Positions 7,090 through 15,170 of a DNA stretch of 38,099 bases are shown here, one piece after another. The DNA lies in IMG/VR virus record IMGVR_UViG_3300042507_004091, positions 1-38,099 of that record, one strand, 5' to 3'. The position numbers were made by a program, and so were the translations under genes. Each line of letters starts with the position of its first letter. Position 1 is the first letter of the stretch. The stretch comes from a virus. The notes under the pieces were generated by a model, which ran no database searches, had not been told where the DNA came from, and saw nothing but the letters and a program-made list of their open reading frames with translations.

Positions 7090-10000
7090 TAGCCGATGAC
7101 GGTGACAGTGTAGTCTGAACCAGTGACAGACGACGCGAAGATCACAGTGACAGTGTCGGTTGTTGCCATCTGAATGTCGGTGTAGACCAGATCATAGGTG
7201 CTACCAGACTTGCGAACCTGCACGGTGACATCGCGTGTCCCAAGGTTGTGCGTAACCGTGAACGAGGTTCCTGTTCCAGACAAGGCTCCACTGAACTTCC
7301 GGCTCAACTGCTGCCACGCAGTGCCGTTGTGCATCTTGAGCACATTTCCGGTGGAGTAGTACAGGTCACCAGCCGCACCAGTAGGATCCGCTGCAAGGCC
7401 TTTAAAGTTGATCTGACCTGTATTTTTTACACGAAGTCGTTCGACTCCAGTTCCAGTGCTAGATGTCGCTATTACAACGTCGTTGTAGTTGTTCTGAAGA
7501 ACCGTGGTGTTTCCATCAGCTCCCCATAGCTGATAACTTAGAATATCAGCAGTGCTTCCTCCGCTTGTAAGCGATGAAATCTTTGATCCATACGGAAGAC
7601 GCATGGACCCGTTGATTGTAAGAATGAATCCAGATGCTGGGCTAACACCCAACCCAAGATTCCCATCCTTCGTCAGCCGCATCTTCTCCGACAATGTCGT
7701 CGCAGCGGTAGTCGTCCGCGTGACGAAGATCATGTCAGAGGTGCCGTTTACATCTCCGTTGTTCAGTAGCGACTTGATGCCAACGTGCGGGCGTTGCCCG
7801 TTTGCGGTTGCAGCACCAAGTAAAAGCAAGCCGCCGTTGTTCACCCCGTTGACGGTGTCCGACAAGAACAGCGCGGATCCGTCTCCGGAGTCGGAGACCG
7901 AGGTCGTTGCTTGGCCCACGCCTTGGATCTGTGCCGCGTTTAGCGCGGTCACATTCAATCCGACAGAGAAACGACCAGAGGAGTCAATCTGAGCGCGAAC
8001 AAGAGGAGTCAAAGGCTGGTTGGCGCCAGCAGCATTGTTATCAGAACCGTAGAAGACATGTGCTCCGTTGTTTTGGTAGTATTGAGTATACCTTCCGTTC
8101 GCGTAAAACCGCCACTGGTCGGAGAAGTACCCGTTGCTGACAACGCTTGTCGTTGTCCCTGTAGAAGAAATAGCACCCGCGTTTGCAAGGTTCAGAATTG
8201 CACCTCCACCCCAGCCACTAGGAGTGACTGCCAATCCAACGTTTCCGTTTGCGGCGATGGTAAGACGCTGGGTTGTGTTATCTTGAAAAATGAAATTCCG
8301 ATTGGAATCCGTGTAAATGTACCACGGATTCGTCTGCCCGCCTGCAACGAATCCAATCGCAGCCAGTCCAGATGCGCTGGTGTTTTTGAGCCGAAGCTCG
8401 GCTTGCCCATTATACTCGACGTGTAGCGGAAGCGTTGGAGTCGCCGTCCCGATACCAAGTCGTCCCGAGGCGTCGAGGGTCATCCTCTGCGTTAAGGCAC
8501 CAGTTCCGTTTTGTGATGTATAAAACGAAAGTGAAGACCCTACAGATACAGATCCGTTTACAATGTTCCGGATTTCGCTGTTTCCGCCAGAAAATGACGT
8601 ATTGTGAAACCGAAACGATGAGTACTGCTCACTTGCTGCTCCATATCCAACTGTGCTTGCTAGAAAAACAGAACTTTGAGATGAACCGACTTCGAGTTTG
8701 TATGCTCCACTTGGCGTCACCCCCAACCCAAGGTTACCGGAGGAGTCAATTCTCGCCTTCTCACCATTGATCGAGAACGAGATGAACCGGCCAGCAGGGG
8801 CTCCGATCTCGACGTTGGTAGTTGTTCCCCAAAGATAGCCAGATGGCGTATTGTTAATGCTTAGTCCGAAGATTGCTTCGTTCGATCCAGCAGAGGTGAT
8901 GTTTCCGCGATTTGCTGCCGTGTACTGAGCGATTCCGGGTCCAACCAACAAATTCCCCGAGGCGTCGAGGGTCATCTTATTTGTCCCCGCGTCTACTGGG
9001 TCTCCGCCTTGAGCGTTCGATTGGTAGAAGCACAGATCACCAAACGCCTCAACGTTCGAGCGGATGCTCCAATTCCGAGCACTCGAAGAGGAGCTGTTAG
9101 ACGTGAGTGTCAGCGCAGATTGAACTGCTCCGCCAATGTTGAGTTTCCGTACATTCGCAGTGTTTACCGGCGTCACCCCCAACCCAAGGTTGCCAGAGGC
9201 GTCCAGCGTCATTCGATCCGTGAACGTCTGTGATCCGATCGCAGCCTGATTTGAGTTCTGGAAATAGAATGCTCCAGTTACGTTTCGGATTCTTATGCCA
9301 GCATAATTGGATGAAACGCCTGTCCACCTCTGAAGATCAATGAACGGATCATCGCTAACCTGATCGACACGAACTCGAGGAGTTCCGGCTCCAGCAGGCA
9401 TTCCGATGTCCAACTGAGAGCTTGGTGTCGTTATTCCAATTCCAAGCCTGCTGTTCGTGTTGTCCCAATTGAAATTCGCGTTGAATCCAATCGAAGAAGT
9501 GCTCGAAGCAAACGGGATGCGGCCAGCAGTGTAGTTTGTGTCCTGCGCGAAGTGAAACACCCCACCAGACAGCACCATGCCGTTTCCGGCGGTGTAGGAA
9601 CCGGCTTGAGAGAACTTAACGAACGGAACCGGAGTCGTCCCAAGCGTGCCACCAGCATCAGCCGTACATACCCATCCAGAGTCTGCATTTGTTGAACCAG
9701 TTTCGATGAACGTGAATGCACCAACCAGCTCATCCCAAGTGTTGGCATCCAGCGATCGAGTCATCGCTGAAGCAGTTCCGTTCCAGATGTAGATACCGTT
9801 CTGCTGCGACAGACTCTGGTCCTTAACCAAGATGCGGGTGGTTCCGCTGGTGAAGGTTGTCGGATTAATACCGTCGATGAATCCAGATCCGGGTGCGCTT
9901 AGGTTGATGTCCGCAGTGGAAGCCACCAAGCAGCTCGACTTGATGTCCAAACCTTGAGCGACAGAGTCAACGTAGCCCTTGGTGGCCAGCGTGGAGCCGG

Positions 10001-10964
10001 ACGATCCAGAGGTGACGTTGCCGCTGTTGATGATGTTGACCCCGGCGATGTCCAGATCCGCAGTCAGAGCGCCGAATCCGGTCAGCGAGATCGACGACTT
10101 GGCAGTGGCTGCAGGGTTGTTGGAAGCATCACCGACATAGAACTGGCCATTGGCCAGTGCCAATCTAGCCAACGGCAGCGTACCGCTGGAGATGTTTGAA
10201 GCATTGGTCGTGTCAGTAGTGGCAGAAGCGGCTAGACCAGAAACAGAGCCAGCAGGAATCGAAGCAGACCATTGAGGCTTCGTGTTGATTCCATCATAGG
10301 TGAGGATGTAGCCATCCGTTCCAACACCCAGTTTGGCAGTAGTAGCTAGACCGCTCTGGTAAAGAAGTTGACCAGCAGCCCCACCGCTAATATGATTCGC
10401 CGTCGTCGCGGTGGTGGCAGTGGTGGCCGACCCAACGCTCAGCGTTGACTGGTTGACATAGGCCGGGTTGAGGCCATTGCTGGTAAGCACCTGCCCGGCA
10501 GTCCCAACGTTTAGGAACGAGGTTGTACCGCTTCCGGACTGAACAAGGAGATCGCCAACAGCTCCTCCGGGTTTGTTGGTGGCAGATCCAACACTGAGGC
10601 TGGATTGATTGACCCACTCAGGAGCGGTTGCTCCAGAGTTGACTTTCAGAACCTGATCCGCAGTCCCGATGCCGAGAAAGGTCGTGTCTCCAGCCGTTAG
10701 TTGATACGGAAGGCTACCAGCGGCACCTCCGGAGAGATCCGCAGCGACAACTGTCGTGGAGGAACTGTCGAGGATCGTGCGGACATTGGCCCCATCCCAC
10801 CACTTGAGAACTCGGGCAGAGGCTGATCCAGTCGTGTCGGTCCAGAAGTATCCGATGTCGCCACCAGACGACAACGTCGGGTTCCCGGTGCCGATGTTAT
10901 AGACCTTGAAGTCTTGAACCTCGTTCTTGTTGAGCGTGATGGAGTTTAGAAACGGAACTGCCAT
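7089..10964 (-). CDS. Giant tail fibre protein
   Basis: A 1291-residue protein, the longest in the genome. The first 60 residues form an attachment-like domain (FWTDTTG, ARVLKWWDG) of a kind common in phage fibre N-termini. Many Gly/Ser/Thr-rich shaft repeats follow. From about residue 500 at least seven copies of a module ending in a motif like MTLDASGNLGLGVTP (variants ARIDSSGNLGLG, KMRLTKDGNLGLG) separate beta segments that differ from one another. The last 70 residues (VTHNLGTRDVTVQVRKSGS) resemble a small beta-sandwich tip. No peptidase-like intramolecular chaperone ending is visible. It probably forms the main host-recognition fibre. Confidence 0.85.
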   Translation of the reverse strand: MAVPFLNSITLNKNEVQDFKVYNIGTGNPTLSSGGDIGYFWTDTTGSASARVLKWWDGANVRTILDSSSTTVVAADLSGGAAGSLPYQLTAGDTTFLGIGTADQVLKVNSGATAPEWVNQSSLSVGSATNKPGGAVGDLLVQSGSGTTSFLNVGTAGQVLTSNGLNPAYVNQSTLSVGSATTATTATTANHISGGAAGQLLYQSGLATTAKLGVGTDGYILTYDGINTKPQWSASIPAGSVSGLAASATTDTTNASNISSGTLPLARLALANGQFYVGDASNNPAATAKSSISLTGFGALTADLDIAGVNIINSGNVTSGSSGSTLATKGYVDSVAQGLDIKSSCLVASTADINLSAPGSGFIDGINPTTFTSGTTRILVKDQSLSQQNGIYIWNGTASAMTRSLDANTWDELVGAFTFIETGSTNADSGWVCTADAGGTLGTTPVPFVKFSQAGSYTAGNGMVLSGGVFHFAQDTNYTAGRIPFASSTSSIGFNANFNWDNTNSRLGIGITTPSSQLDIGMPAGAGTPRVRVDQVSDDPFIDLQRWTGVSSNYAGIRIRNVTGAFYFQNSNQAAIGSQTFTDRMTLDASGNLGLGVTPVNTANVRKLNIGGAVQSALTLTSNSSSSSARNWSIRSNVEAFGDLCFYQSNAQGGDPVDAGTNKMTLDASGNLLVGPGIAQYTAANRGNITSAGSNEAIFGLSINNTPSGYLWGTTTNVEIGAPAGRFISFSINGEKARIDSSGNLGLGVTPSGAYKLEVGSSQSSVFLASTVGYGAASEQYSSFRFHNTSFSGGNSEIRNIVNGSVSVGSSLSFYTSQNGTGALTQRMTLDASGRLGIGTATPTLPLHVEYNGQAELRLKNTSASGLAAIGFVAGGQTNPWYIYTDSNRNFIFQDNTTQRLTIAANGNVGLAVTPSGWGGGAILNLANAGAISSTGTTTSVVSNGYFSDQWRFYANGRYTQYYQNNGAHVFYGSDNNAAGANQPLTPLVRAQIDSSGRFSVGLNVTALNAAQIQGVGQATTSVSDSGDGSALFLSDTVNGVNNGGLLLLGAATANGQRPHVGIKSLLNNGDVNGTSDMIFVTRTTTAATTLSEKMRLTKDGNLGLGVSPASGFILTINGSMRLPYGSKISSLTSGGSTADILSYQLWGADGNTTVLQNNYNDVVIATSSTGTGVERLRVKNTGQINFKGLAADPTGAAGDLYYSTGNVLKMHNGTAWQQLSRKFSGALSGTGTSFTVTHNLGTRDVTVQVRKSGSTYDLVYTDIQMATTDTVTVIFASSVTGSDYTVTVIG

Positions 10965-10970
10965 AGTGTC

Positions 10971-11495
10971 TTAGAAGTTGAGGTAAGCGATTCCGGTACA
11001 AGCACCGGGGAAGTGGACGTTTACAGTGTTTGCGGATGGATATTCTACCTCGGCCCATCCAGCTCGGTTGAGGATAGGATCAATCACCCACACCGTCGGG
11101 TAGGCGTTGAGATTGTGATTGATCACCCAGGGGTTTGCAGACACCGATTGAACGTGGGTGTAGGTGGTGGTCTGTAAGGCAGTCCTGGCGTCTACAGGCG
11201 TCTTTGTCTGTAGGTACTTACTGCCATCGGCGAAGACCACCTGATTGGCTGTCAGGTCGCCGACCTGAATGCTGCTGCCAATTAACACATCGTTACCAAC
11301 AGTGATCGTGTTGGTGACTGTCAGGTTGGTGAACTCGGCGTTGGGATTGGCCGAGAACAACTGAGCGACCGTTACCTTCTTGGTCGTCCCAGTTGGGGAC
11401 ATCGATGTATCACTGACATCGACGATTGGCAGAGGATCAACTGCCGGATCCAGTACTGTGATCGGCGCAAGACCTGTGATCTTTACGTCAGCCAC
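10971..11495 (-). CDS. Short tail fibre protein
   Basis: A 174-residue protein starting at GTG, with AAGGA about 9 bases upstream. The N-terminus (MADVKITGLAPITV) matches the short segment that begins many small fibre proteins. The middle is a Thr/Val/Asn-rich shaft. Residues about 110-174 (WVINHNLNAYPTVWVIDPIL, VNVHFPGACTGIAYLNF) match a knob in which a Trp strand and an HNL motif recur in many phage fibres. It is the first fibre in the array, followed 6 bases later by the giant fibre. Confidence 0.7.
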   Translation of the reverse strand: MADVKITGLAPITVLDPAVDPLPIVDVSDTSMSPTGTTKKVTVAQLFSANPNAEFTNLTVTNTITVGNDVLIGSSIQVGDLTANQVVFADGSKYLQTKTPVDARTALQTTTYTHVQSVSANPWVINHNLNAYPTVWVIDPILNRAGWAEVEYPSANTVNVHFPGACTGIAYLNF

Positions 11496-11506
11496 GAATC
11501 AGATCC

Positions 11507-11776
11507 TTACGAGTTGATGATACCGTTGTAGGCAATCACCGCGCCAGACGCGAGCTGGAAGCTGGTGATGGGTCCGACGATCTCTGTTCCCGCAGGAATC
11601 GTCGTTGCTGACCAGGTTCCACCAATCCCGTTTCCGGAAATGGAAGTGAACACAGCGTTGGCCACGACCTGAAGCCGGCTATACGGACCAGTCTGAAGCG
11701 TGGTTGCCGTGACAAGCGAGAAGCCTGCGCTTCCCATGCTCAACTCGACGGCCAGATCGGCATTGATTGAACTCAT
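11507..11776 (-). CDS. Small structural-type protein, unknown
   Basis: An 89-residue protein with beta-rich, Gly/Thr/Ala-rich composition and a centre like a small decoration or fibre-base protein (ISGNGIGGTWSATTIPAGTE). It lies between the FmdB-like gene and the short fibre. Its ATG overlaps the upstream stop by 4 bases. I do not recognise a family. A capsid decoration or head-completion role is possible from the position after the capsid cluster. Confidence 0.5.
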   Translation of the reverse strand: MSSINADLAVELSMGSAGFSLVTATTLQTGPYSRLQVVANAVFTSISGNGIGGTWSATTIPAGTEIVGPITSFQLASGAVIAYNGIINS

Positions 11777-12027
11777 ATTTCCCAGATCTTTCTTATTTGG
11801 TTCTTCGTGAAGGTGCTCTCGAAACGACTGCCTTGGCGCTGCTCCATGTTGTAGAAGCCGCGTTTGACTTCGTCCTTAAGCTCCGACTGCTTTGCGAATC
11901 CGACTGGGGAGATCCTGTTGATGCAGGACCTCCGCCAAGTCTTGCCTTCCAAAGTGATGGAATCGGTTCCCATCGGAACGATCTGTTCGACGGTCCTTCC
12001 ATTGTTCTCGAAGGAGTAGATGGGCAT
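11773..12027 (-). CDS. FmdB-like small protein lacking the zinc cysteines
   Basis: An 84-residue protein beginning MPIYSFENNGRTVEQIVPMG. The opening resembles FmdB-type zinc ribbon proteins (MPIYEYxCxxCG), but the CxxC residues are replaced by FENNG, and only one Cys (residue 35) is present. The rest is charged, with a helical C-terminus ending FTKNQIRKIWEI. It is coupled to both neighbours by overlapping stop/start codons. Loss of the metal site suggests the fold is kept for a structural or binding purpose. Confidence 0.5.
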   Translation of the reverse strand: MPIYSFENNGRTVEQIVPMGTDSITLEGKTWRRSCINRISPVGFAKQSELKDEVKRGFYNMEQRQGSRFESTFTKNQIRKIWEI

Positions 12028-12320
12028 TACTCGTTCTCCGAATCGTAGTCCTCGACCATCTTCCGCATGCTCTTCTCGTCCATGGACTGGCCTTCCTCCA
12101 TGTCGTACTTCTCGCCTTTCTCCTCGTATTCGGCGGGCATGCCATTGACGCTCTTGATCTCAACGTAGGCTTCGCCGTTGTCGAGTTTCTTGAGGACGCC
12201 TTTGACCTCACTCAGGGTGACTTCATCACCAACCTCGGGAGTCACATTTTCGCCATTCTCGGAATCAGTGGCGAGCGCCTCAACAGGAATAGAAATCATG
12301 GGCGGATTCTCATCGGCCAT
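12027..12320 (-). CDS. Small acidic protein downstream of the capsid gene
   Basis: A 97-residue, very acidic protein starting MADENPPM. The reading frame extends upstream to an ATG at 12419, but that extension would translate straight through the terminator-like hairpin at 12347-12377 and has no Shine-Dalgarno sequence, so the internal ATG is preferred. Residues about 30-65 (EVGDEVTLSEVKGVLKKLDN) resemble a small beta barrel, followed by an acidic helical tail. It could be a head protein or a DNA-mimic-like acidic protein. Function is unknown. Confidence 0.55.
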   Translation of the reverse strand: MADENPPMISIPVEALATDSENGENVTPEVGDEVTLSEVKGVLKKLDNGEAYVEIKSVNGMPAEYEEKGEKYDMEEGQSMDEKSMRKMVEDYDSENE

Positions 12321-12340
12321 ATCATGTCCGCAAGCGGAAT

Positions 12341-12377
12341 GAGAAAGGGGGGCACCACCTTGTCGGCGATGCCCCCC
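12341..12377 (-). terminator. Terminator-like hairpin after the major capsid gene
   Basis: On the minus strand GGGGGGCATC (12368-12377) pairs with GGTGCCCCCC (12347-12356). The stem has 10 pairs including one T-G wobble and an 11-base loop, followed by TTTCTC. It lies 47 bases downstream of the capsid stop. The U-tract is short, so termination may be partial, as at the T7 terminator after gene 10, allowing high capsid expression with read-through into the tail genes. Confidence 0.6.
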
Positions 12378-12423
12378 AGGGCCGACAGCAATCACCATGA
12401 TGGTGGCTGTCTTTTTCATCTGA

Positions 12424-13575
12424 TTACAGGGTGGTCGAGGTCTTCGTGCGGTGGACGAGGTACCAGACGGGGTTACCGGTCGAACCAGTGTTACCGGCGG
12501 CCAGACGCAGCGTGGCGAAGTAGATCTTCACGCCGACGGTGACGAGCTGGTTCAACGGGTCAGACTTGTCCGGGGTATCGGTGATCACGATCTTCGGGGA
12601 GAGCGGATCATCACCGGTGAGGTGAGGAATGCCGAACGCCTCGTTACCGAAGAAGAACGACGCGATGATGTCCTTGCTGACGGCGAGACCACCACCAGCG
12701 GCGCTGGCCTGGTAGACGAACTCATCGGCGGCGGTGGCAGAGCCAGTGCTGACGAACGAGTTGGTCTGGGTGACGACGCGGCAGCCGTAGATGGAGCCAA
12801 CCTCGCCCTTGTAGAAGGGTTGACCCTTGTTGCCGTAGTTCGAGGCATTGAGCCAGTCGCTGTCGCGCATAAGGTCGCGGGCCACACGAGGGTCGGTGGC
12901 GAGGACATAGCCGCCATTGATCAGCGGAGCGCGGTTGCGCTTCAGCCGGGTCATGGAGTCGAGGACAGCCGAAGCGGTCATCGTGGCGTCAGCAGCGGCC
13001 GTCGAGCTGTTCAACGCAGAGAAGGTCTGCGTGGTGAGCGTGGCGGGGTTGCCGTACACCTTGATACCACCGGAACCAGCGGCCGTGTTACAGGCGTCGC
13101 TGTTGTCGAAGGTACCACCACCCTCGGCAGCGGAACCGATGGAGGAACCGCTGGCGGTGAGGTTGGAACCGATCAGGGTGTTACGGATCACCGAGTCAAC
13201 CCACAGAGCCATGTCCAGACCGGAGGTCTTGGTGGCCTGCTGGAGGGAGTTGAACAGGTCCGTAGCGCGGAGGATGTCGGTGAGCCCGATGACCTGGCCG
13301 TACTGGGCAAGGGACTTGTCGAGCTTGTTGAGCGCCAGAGCGCGGTAGTTCGCGGAGCTAATCGCGGTGCCTTCAGACGCAATCGTCTGGACGCCCGAGA
13401 TGCTGGGCGACCCGAAACGGAACATGGAGATGGCCTTGTTGCCGTTGTTCTTGGGGATCGGCGCCTTCATCGCGAACTGATCGAGGATCGTCTCCTGCTG
13501 GACGATGCTGAGCAGCTCTTTGCTGAAGTAGTTCTGGAACTGGTTGGTGAGCGTGGTTGAAGTAGTTACTGGCAT
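12424..13575 (-). CDS. Major capsid protein, N4-gp56 family type
   Basis: A 383-residue protein. The N-terminus (NQFQNYFSKELLSIVQQETI followed by QFAMKAPIPKNNGNKAISMF) matches the pattern of N4-gp56-like major capsid proteins, where a helix is followed by PLPKNxGKxI. The middle contains the insertion-rich region and the conserved ATDPRVARDLM segment, and a late GCRVVTQTN strand. It follows the scaffold gene and precedes a terminator-like hairpin, as expected for the most abundant virion protein. No Shine-Dalgarno sequence is visible before the ATG (upstream bases CCGTAACTTGTT). Confidence 0.85.
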   Translation of the reverse strand: MPVTTSTTLTNQFQNYFSKELLSIVQQETILDQFAMKAPIPKNNGNKAISMFRFGSPSISGVQTIASEGTAISSANYRALALNKLDKSLAQYGQVIGLTDILRATDLFNSLQQATKTSGLDMALWVDSVIRNTLIGSNLTASGSSIGSAAEGGGTFDNSDACNTAAGSGGIKVYGNPATLTTQTFSALNSSTAAADATMTASAVLDSMTRLKRNRAPLINGGYVLATDPRVARDLMRDSDWLNASNYGNKGQPFYKGEVGSIYGCRVVTQTNSFVSTGSATAADEFVYQASAAGGGLAVSKDIIASFFFGNEAFGIPHLTGDDPLSPKIVITDTPDKSDPLNQLVTVGVKIYFATLRLAAGNTGSTGNPVWYLVHRTKTSTTL

Positions 13576-13596
13576 AACAAGTTACGGTATGGCGCC

Positions 13597-14538
13597 TCAG
13601 TCTAGTGAGCGGTCGAATTCCCGCGACGCCTTCATCAGACGTTCCCGCTGCTCCTTGAGCGGGAGTTTGGCAAAGTCACTTTCCTCTGCCTTGAGCGGTC
13701 CGGCCGGCACACTCTTACCTATGGCTGTTTTCTTCTGGAGCTTGTCTAGCTGCTCCTTGAGCGCCTTGTTCTCCGATTCAATTGCCTGAGCCCGAGACGC
13801 AGTGTCATGCAGCTTCACAAGCTCCACGGCGTGAGTCAGCCCATCAGGGATGGTGGTCAGCACCTTGTAGTTGTTCAGAAGGCCAACGACCTTCTTGTAC
13901 TGCTCGGAGTTCTGATCCTTCAGCCACGGTTCCTTCTCGCTCAGGCGGGCATATGAATCCTCCCAAGACTTCTGGAACTGTTGCTGCTGGAGTTTGACTT
14001 GGTGCTCACCGGCTGCCTTGCGAGCAGCGTCTGCCTTGGCTCTGGCGGCCTGGGCGAGTTCGCGATCCCCATCTGCATCGAACTCCTTTGCGGCCTGCTC
14101 ATAGTCTTCGGCTGTGAACCCCTTATCGTCCCGGAACTGATTGGTCTGGCTGGTCTCGGCGGTCTGCCGTGATTTCTGCCATTCCTCACGTTCGCGGGCC
14201 AACGCCTCCTTCTGGGCCTTGATAGCCTCCTTCTCAGCGTTGATTTCCGACCAGGTCTTGGCCTTGCGAGCCTCCTCCTTGGCGAACTTGGACTCCTTCT
14301 TCTGCGGTTCGGACTTGGGCTCCTGTTTCGGAGCTTCGGTCTCTTTCAAGGAACTTGCCTCTGGGGTTTCCTCGGTATTGCTGGACTCGGTGCTGGCGGA
14401 ATCCTCCACAGGAGAACTCGCATCGGGGCTCTGCGCCTCGGGTTGAGGCTCAGGGGTTTCCCGATTGTCAATATCGACACCTGCATCGAAGTCCCTCGCC
14501 ATCGAGAGCACTCCATCAGCGGTTAATGCTTCACTCAT
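13597..14538 (-). CDS. Scaffolding protein
   Basis: A 313-residue, highly charged protein. Residues 1-100 are acidic and rich in Pro, Ser and Glu (disordered). Residues about 85-190 form a long coiled coil rich in Ala, Lys, Glu and Gln (EAIKAQKEALAREREEWQKS). A second coiled-coil segment (AIESENKALKEQLDKLQKK) precedes a basic C-terminus (KEQRERLMKASREFDRSLD), the usual capsid-binding end of scaffolds. It lies directly before the major capsid gene. Like the capsid gene, it has no clear Shine-Dalgarno sequence. Confidence 0.85.
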   Translation of the reverse strand: MSEALTADGVLSMARDFDAGVDIDNRETPEPQPEAQSPDASSPVEDSASTESSNTEETPEASSLKETEAPKQEPKSEPQKKESKFAKEEARKAKTWSEINAEKEAIKAQKEALAREREEWQKSRQTAETSQTNQFRDDKGFTAEDYEQAAKEFDADGDRELAQAARAKADAARKAAGEHQVKLQQQQFQKSWEDSYARLSEKEPWLKDQNSEQYKKVVGLLNNYKVLTTIPDGLTHAVELVKLHDTASRAQAIESENKALKEQLDKLQKKTAIGKSVPAGPLKAEESDFAKLPLKEQRERLMKASREFDRSLD

Positions 14539-14554
14539 GTGCTATGTAACTCGT

Positions 14555-14578
14555 TAGCCAGACTGCACGCTCTGGCTA
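14555..14578 (-). other. Perfect 8-bp stem-loop upstream of the scaffold gene
   Basis: TAGCCAGA (14555-14562) and TCTGGCTA (14571-14578) form a perfect inverted repeat with an 8-base loop in the 56-base gap before the scaffold start at 14538. There is no U-tract on either strand, so it is not a normal terminator. A processing or mRNA-stabilising hairpin for the scaffold-capsid message is plausible. Confidence 0.5.
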
Positions 14579-14594
14579 CCGTATTTGTGATACC

Positions 14595-14918
14595 CTAAGT
14601 GATCGTATCCTGACCGGTATCATTGTCAGAATCCGAGATAGCTGATTCATCGGCCATCATCTCGATGACCTTGACCAAGCTGGCCTGACCCATGGCAAAG
14701 CCTGCTGAGTATTGCAAATGGTTTTTGTCGACCAGTGCTGACGCATTCTGCATGAGGACGGTATTGAGTAATGCATCCCTGAACTTCTTACCGGTCTCCG
14801 ATTTGAAGAAGGCGGCCAGCGCGACGGCGTCTGTCTTTTCCCATGGAAGCGGATTCACCCAGCATTGATGCCGGCTGAATGTCCATGCTGCCTTGAGCTT
14901 TGAGATGAAACGGATCAT
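14595..14918 (-). CDS. Small phage head-region protein, unknown
   Basis: A 107-residue protein. It has a Trp-rich N-terminal half (KLKAAWTFSRHQCWVNPLPW), a helix around FFKSETGKKFRDALLNTVL, an AGFAMGQASLVKVIEMM helix and an acidic tail. Proteins of this shape are common between portal and scaffold genes in podovirus-like genomes, but I know no role for them. A head-assembly factor is a reasonable guess from position. Confidence 0.6.
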   Translation of the reverse strand: MIRFISKLKAAWTFSRHQCWVNPLPWEKTDAVALAAFFKSETGKKFRDALLNTVLMQNASALVDKNHLQYSAGFAMGQASLVKVIEMMADESAISDSDNDTGQDTIT

Positions 14919-14923
14919 GCGAT

Positions 14924-15169
14924 TTACCAGGCTTTGCAGCTCCAGTGCCGAGGCGTTGTCTTGTCTGTTGCGTTATCGCAGTTGTGCCTGGCTCTGAAGT
15001 TCTTACGGCGTTCCGGGTTGTCGCGCTTGATCTCCATGTTGGGATCACCAAATCGCACCTTGATCACGGTGCCTTTGGGGCTGCGGACATAGACAGCACT
15101 CTTCTTCTTCTCGCCGGGCGTGTAGAACGGCTTGTTGAGAGTGACCTTCTTTCCTTGGTATTCGGCCAT
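14924..15169 (-). CDS. Small basic Cys-containing protein (DUF6321-like)
   Basis: An 81-residue protein starting MAEYQGKK. An upstream start at 15223 would overlap the previous gene more deeply. The C-terminal half carries the pattern FGDPNMEIKRDNPERRKNFR followed by RHNCDN and ending HWSCKAW, a highly conserved signature of small phage proteins associated with capsid or prohead regions (DUF6321-like). The two Cys and two His could form a metal or structural site. The role is unknown. The position beside the portal and scaffold genes suggests a head-assembly function. Confidence 0.7.
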   Translation of the reverse strand: MAEYQGKKVTLNKPFYTPGEKKKSAVYVRSPKGTVIKVRFGDPNMEIKRDNPERRKNFRARHNCDNATDKTTPRHWSCKAW

Positions 15170-15170
15170 G

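Noticed and set aside
12320-12419. Longer start for the acidic protein (MKKTATIMV...)
   Set aside because: The extension would be translated through the terminator-like hairpin and has no ribosome binding site. The later ATG gives a compact acidic protein.
12451-13560. Long plus-strand reading frame (369 codons) opposite the capsid gene
   Set aside because: It is antisense to the well-supported major capsid gene and has a Val/Arg/Gly/Asp-rich, low-complexity composition typical of a mirror frame. No domain or ribosome binding site is present.
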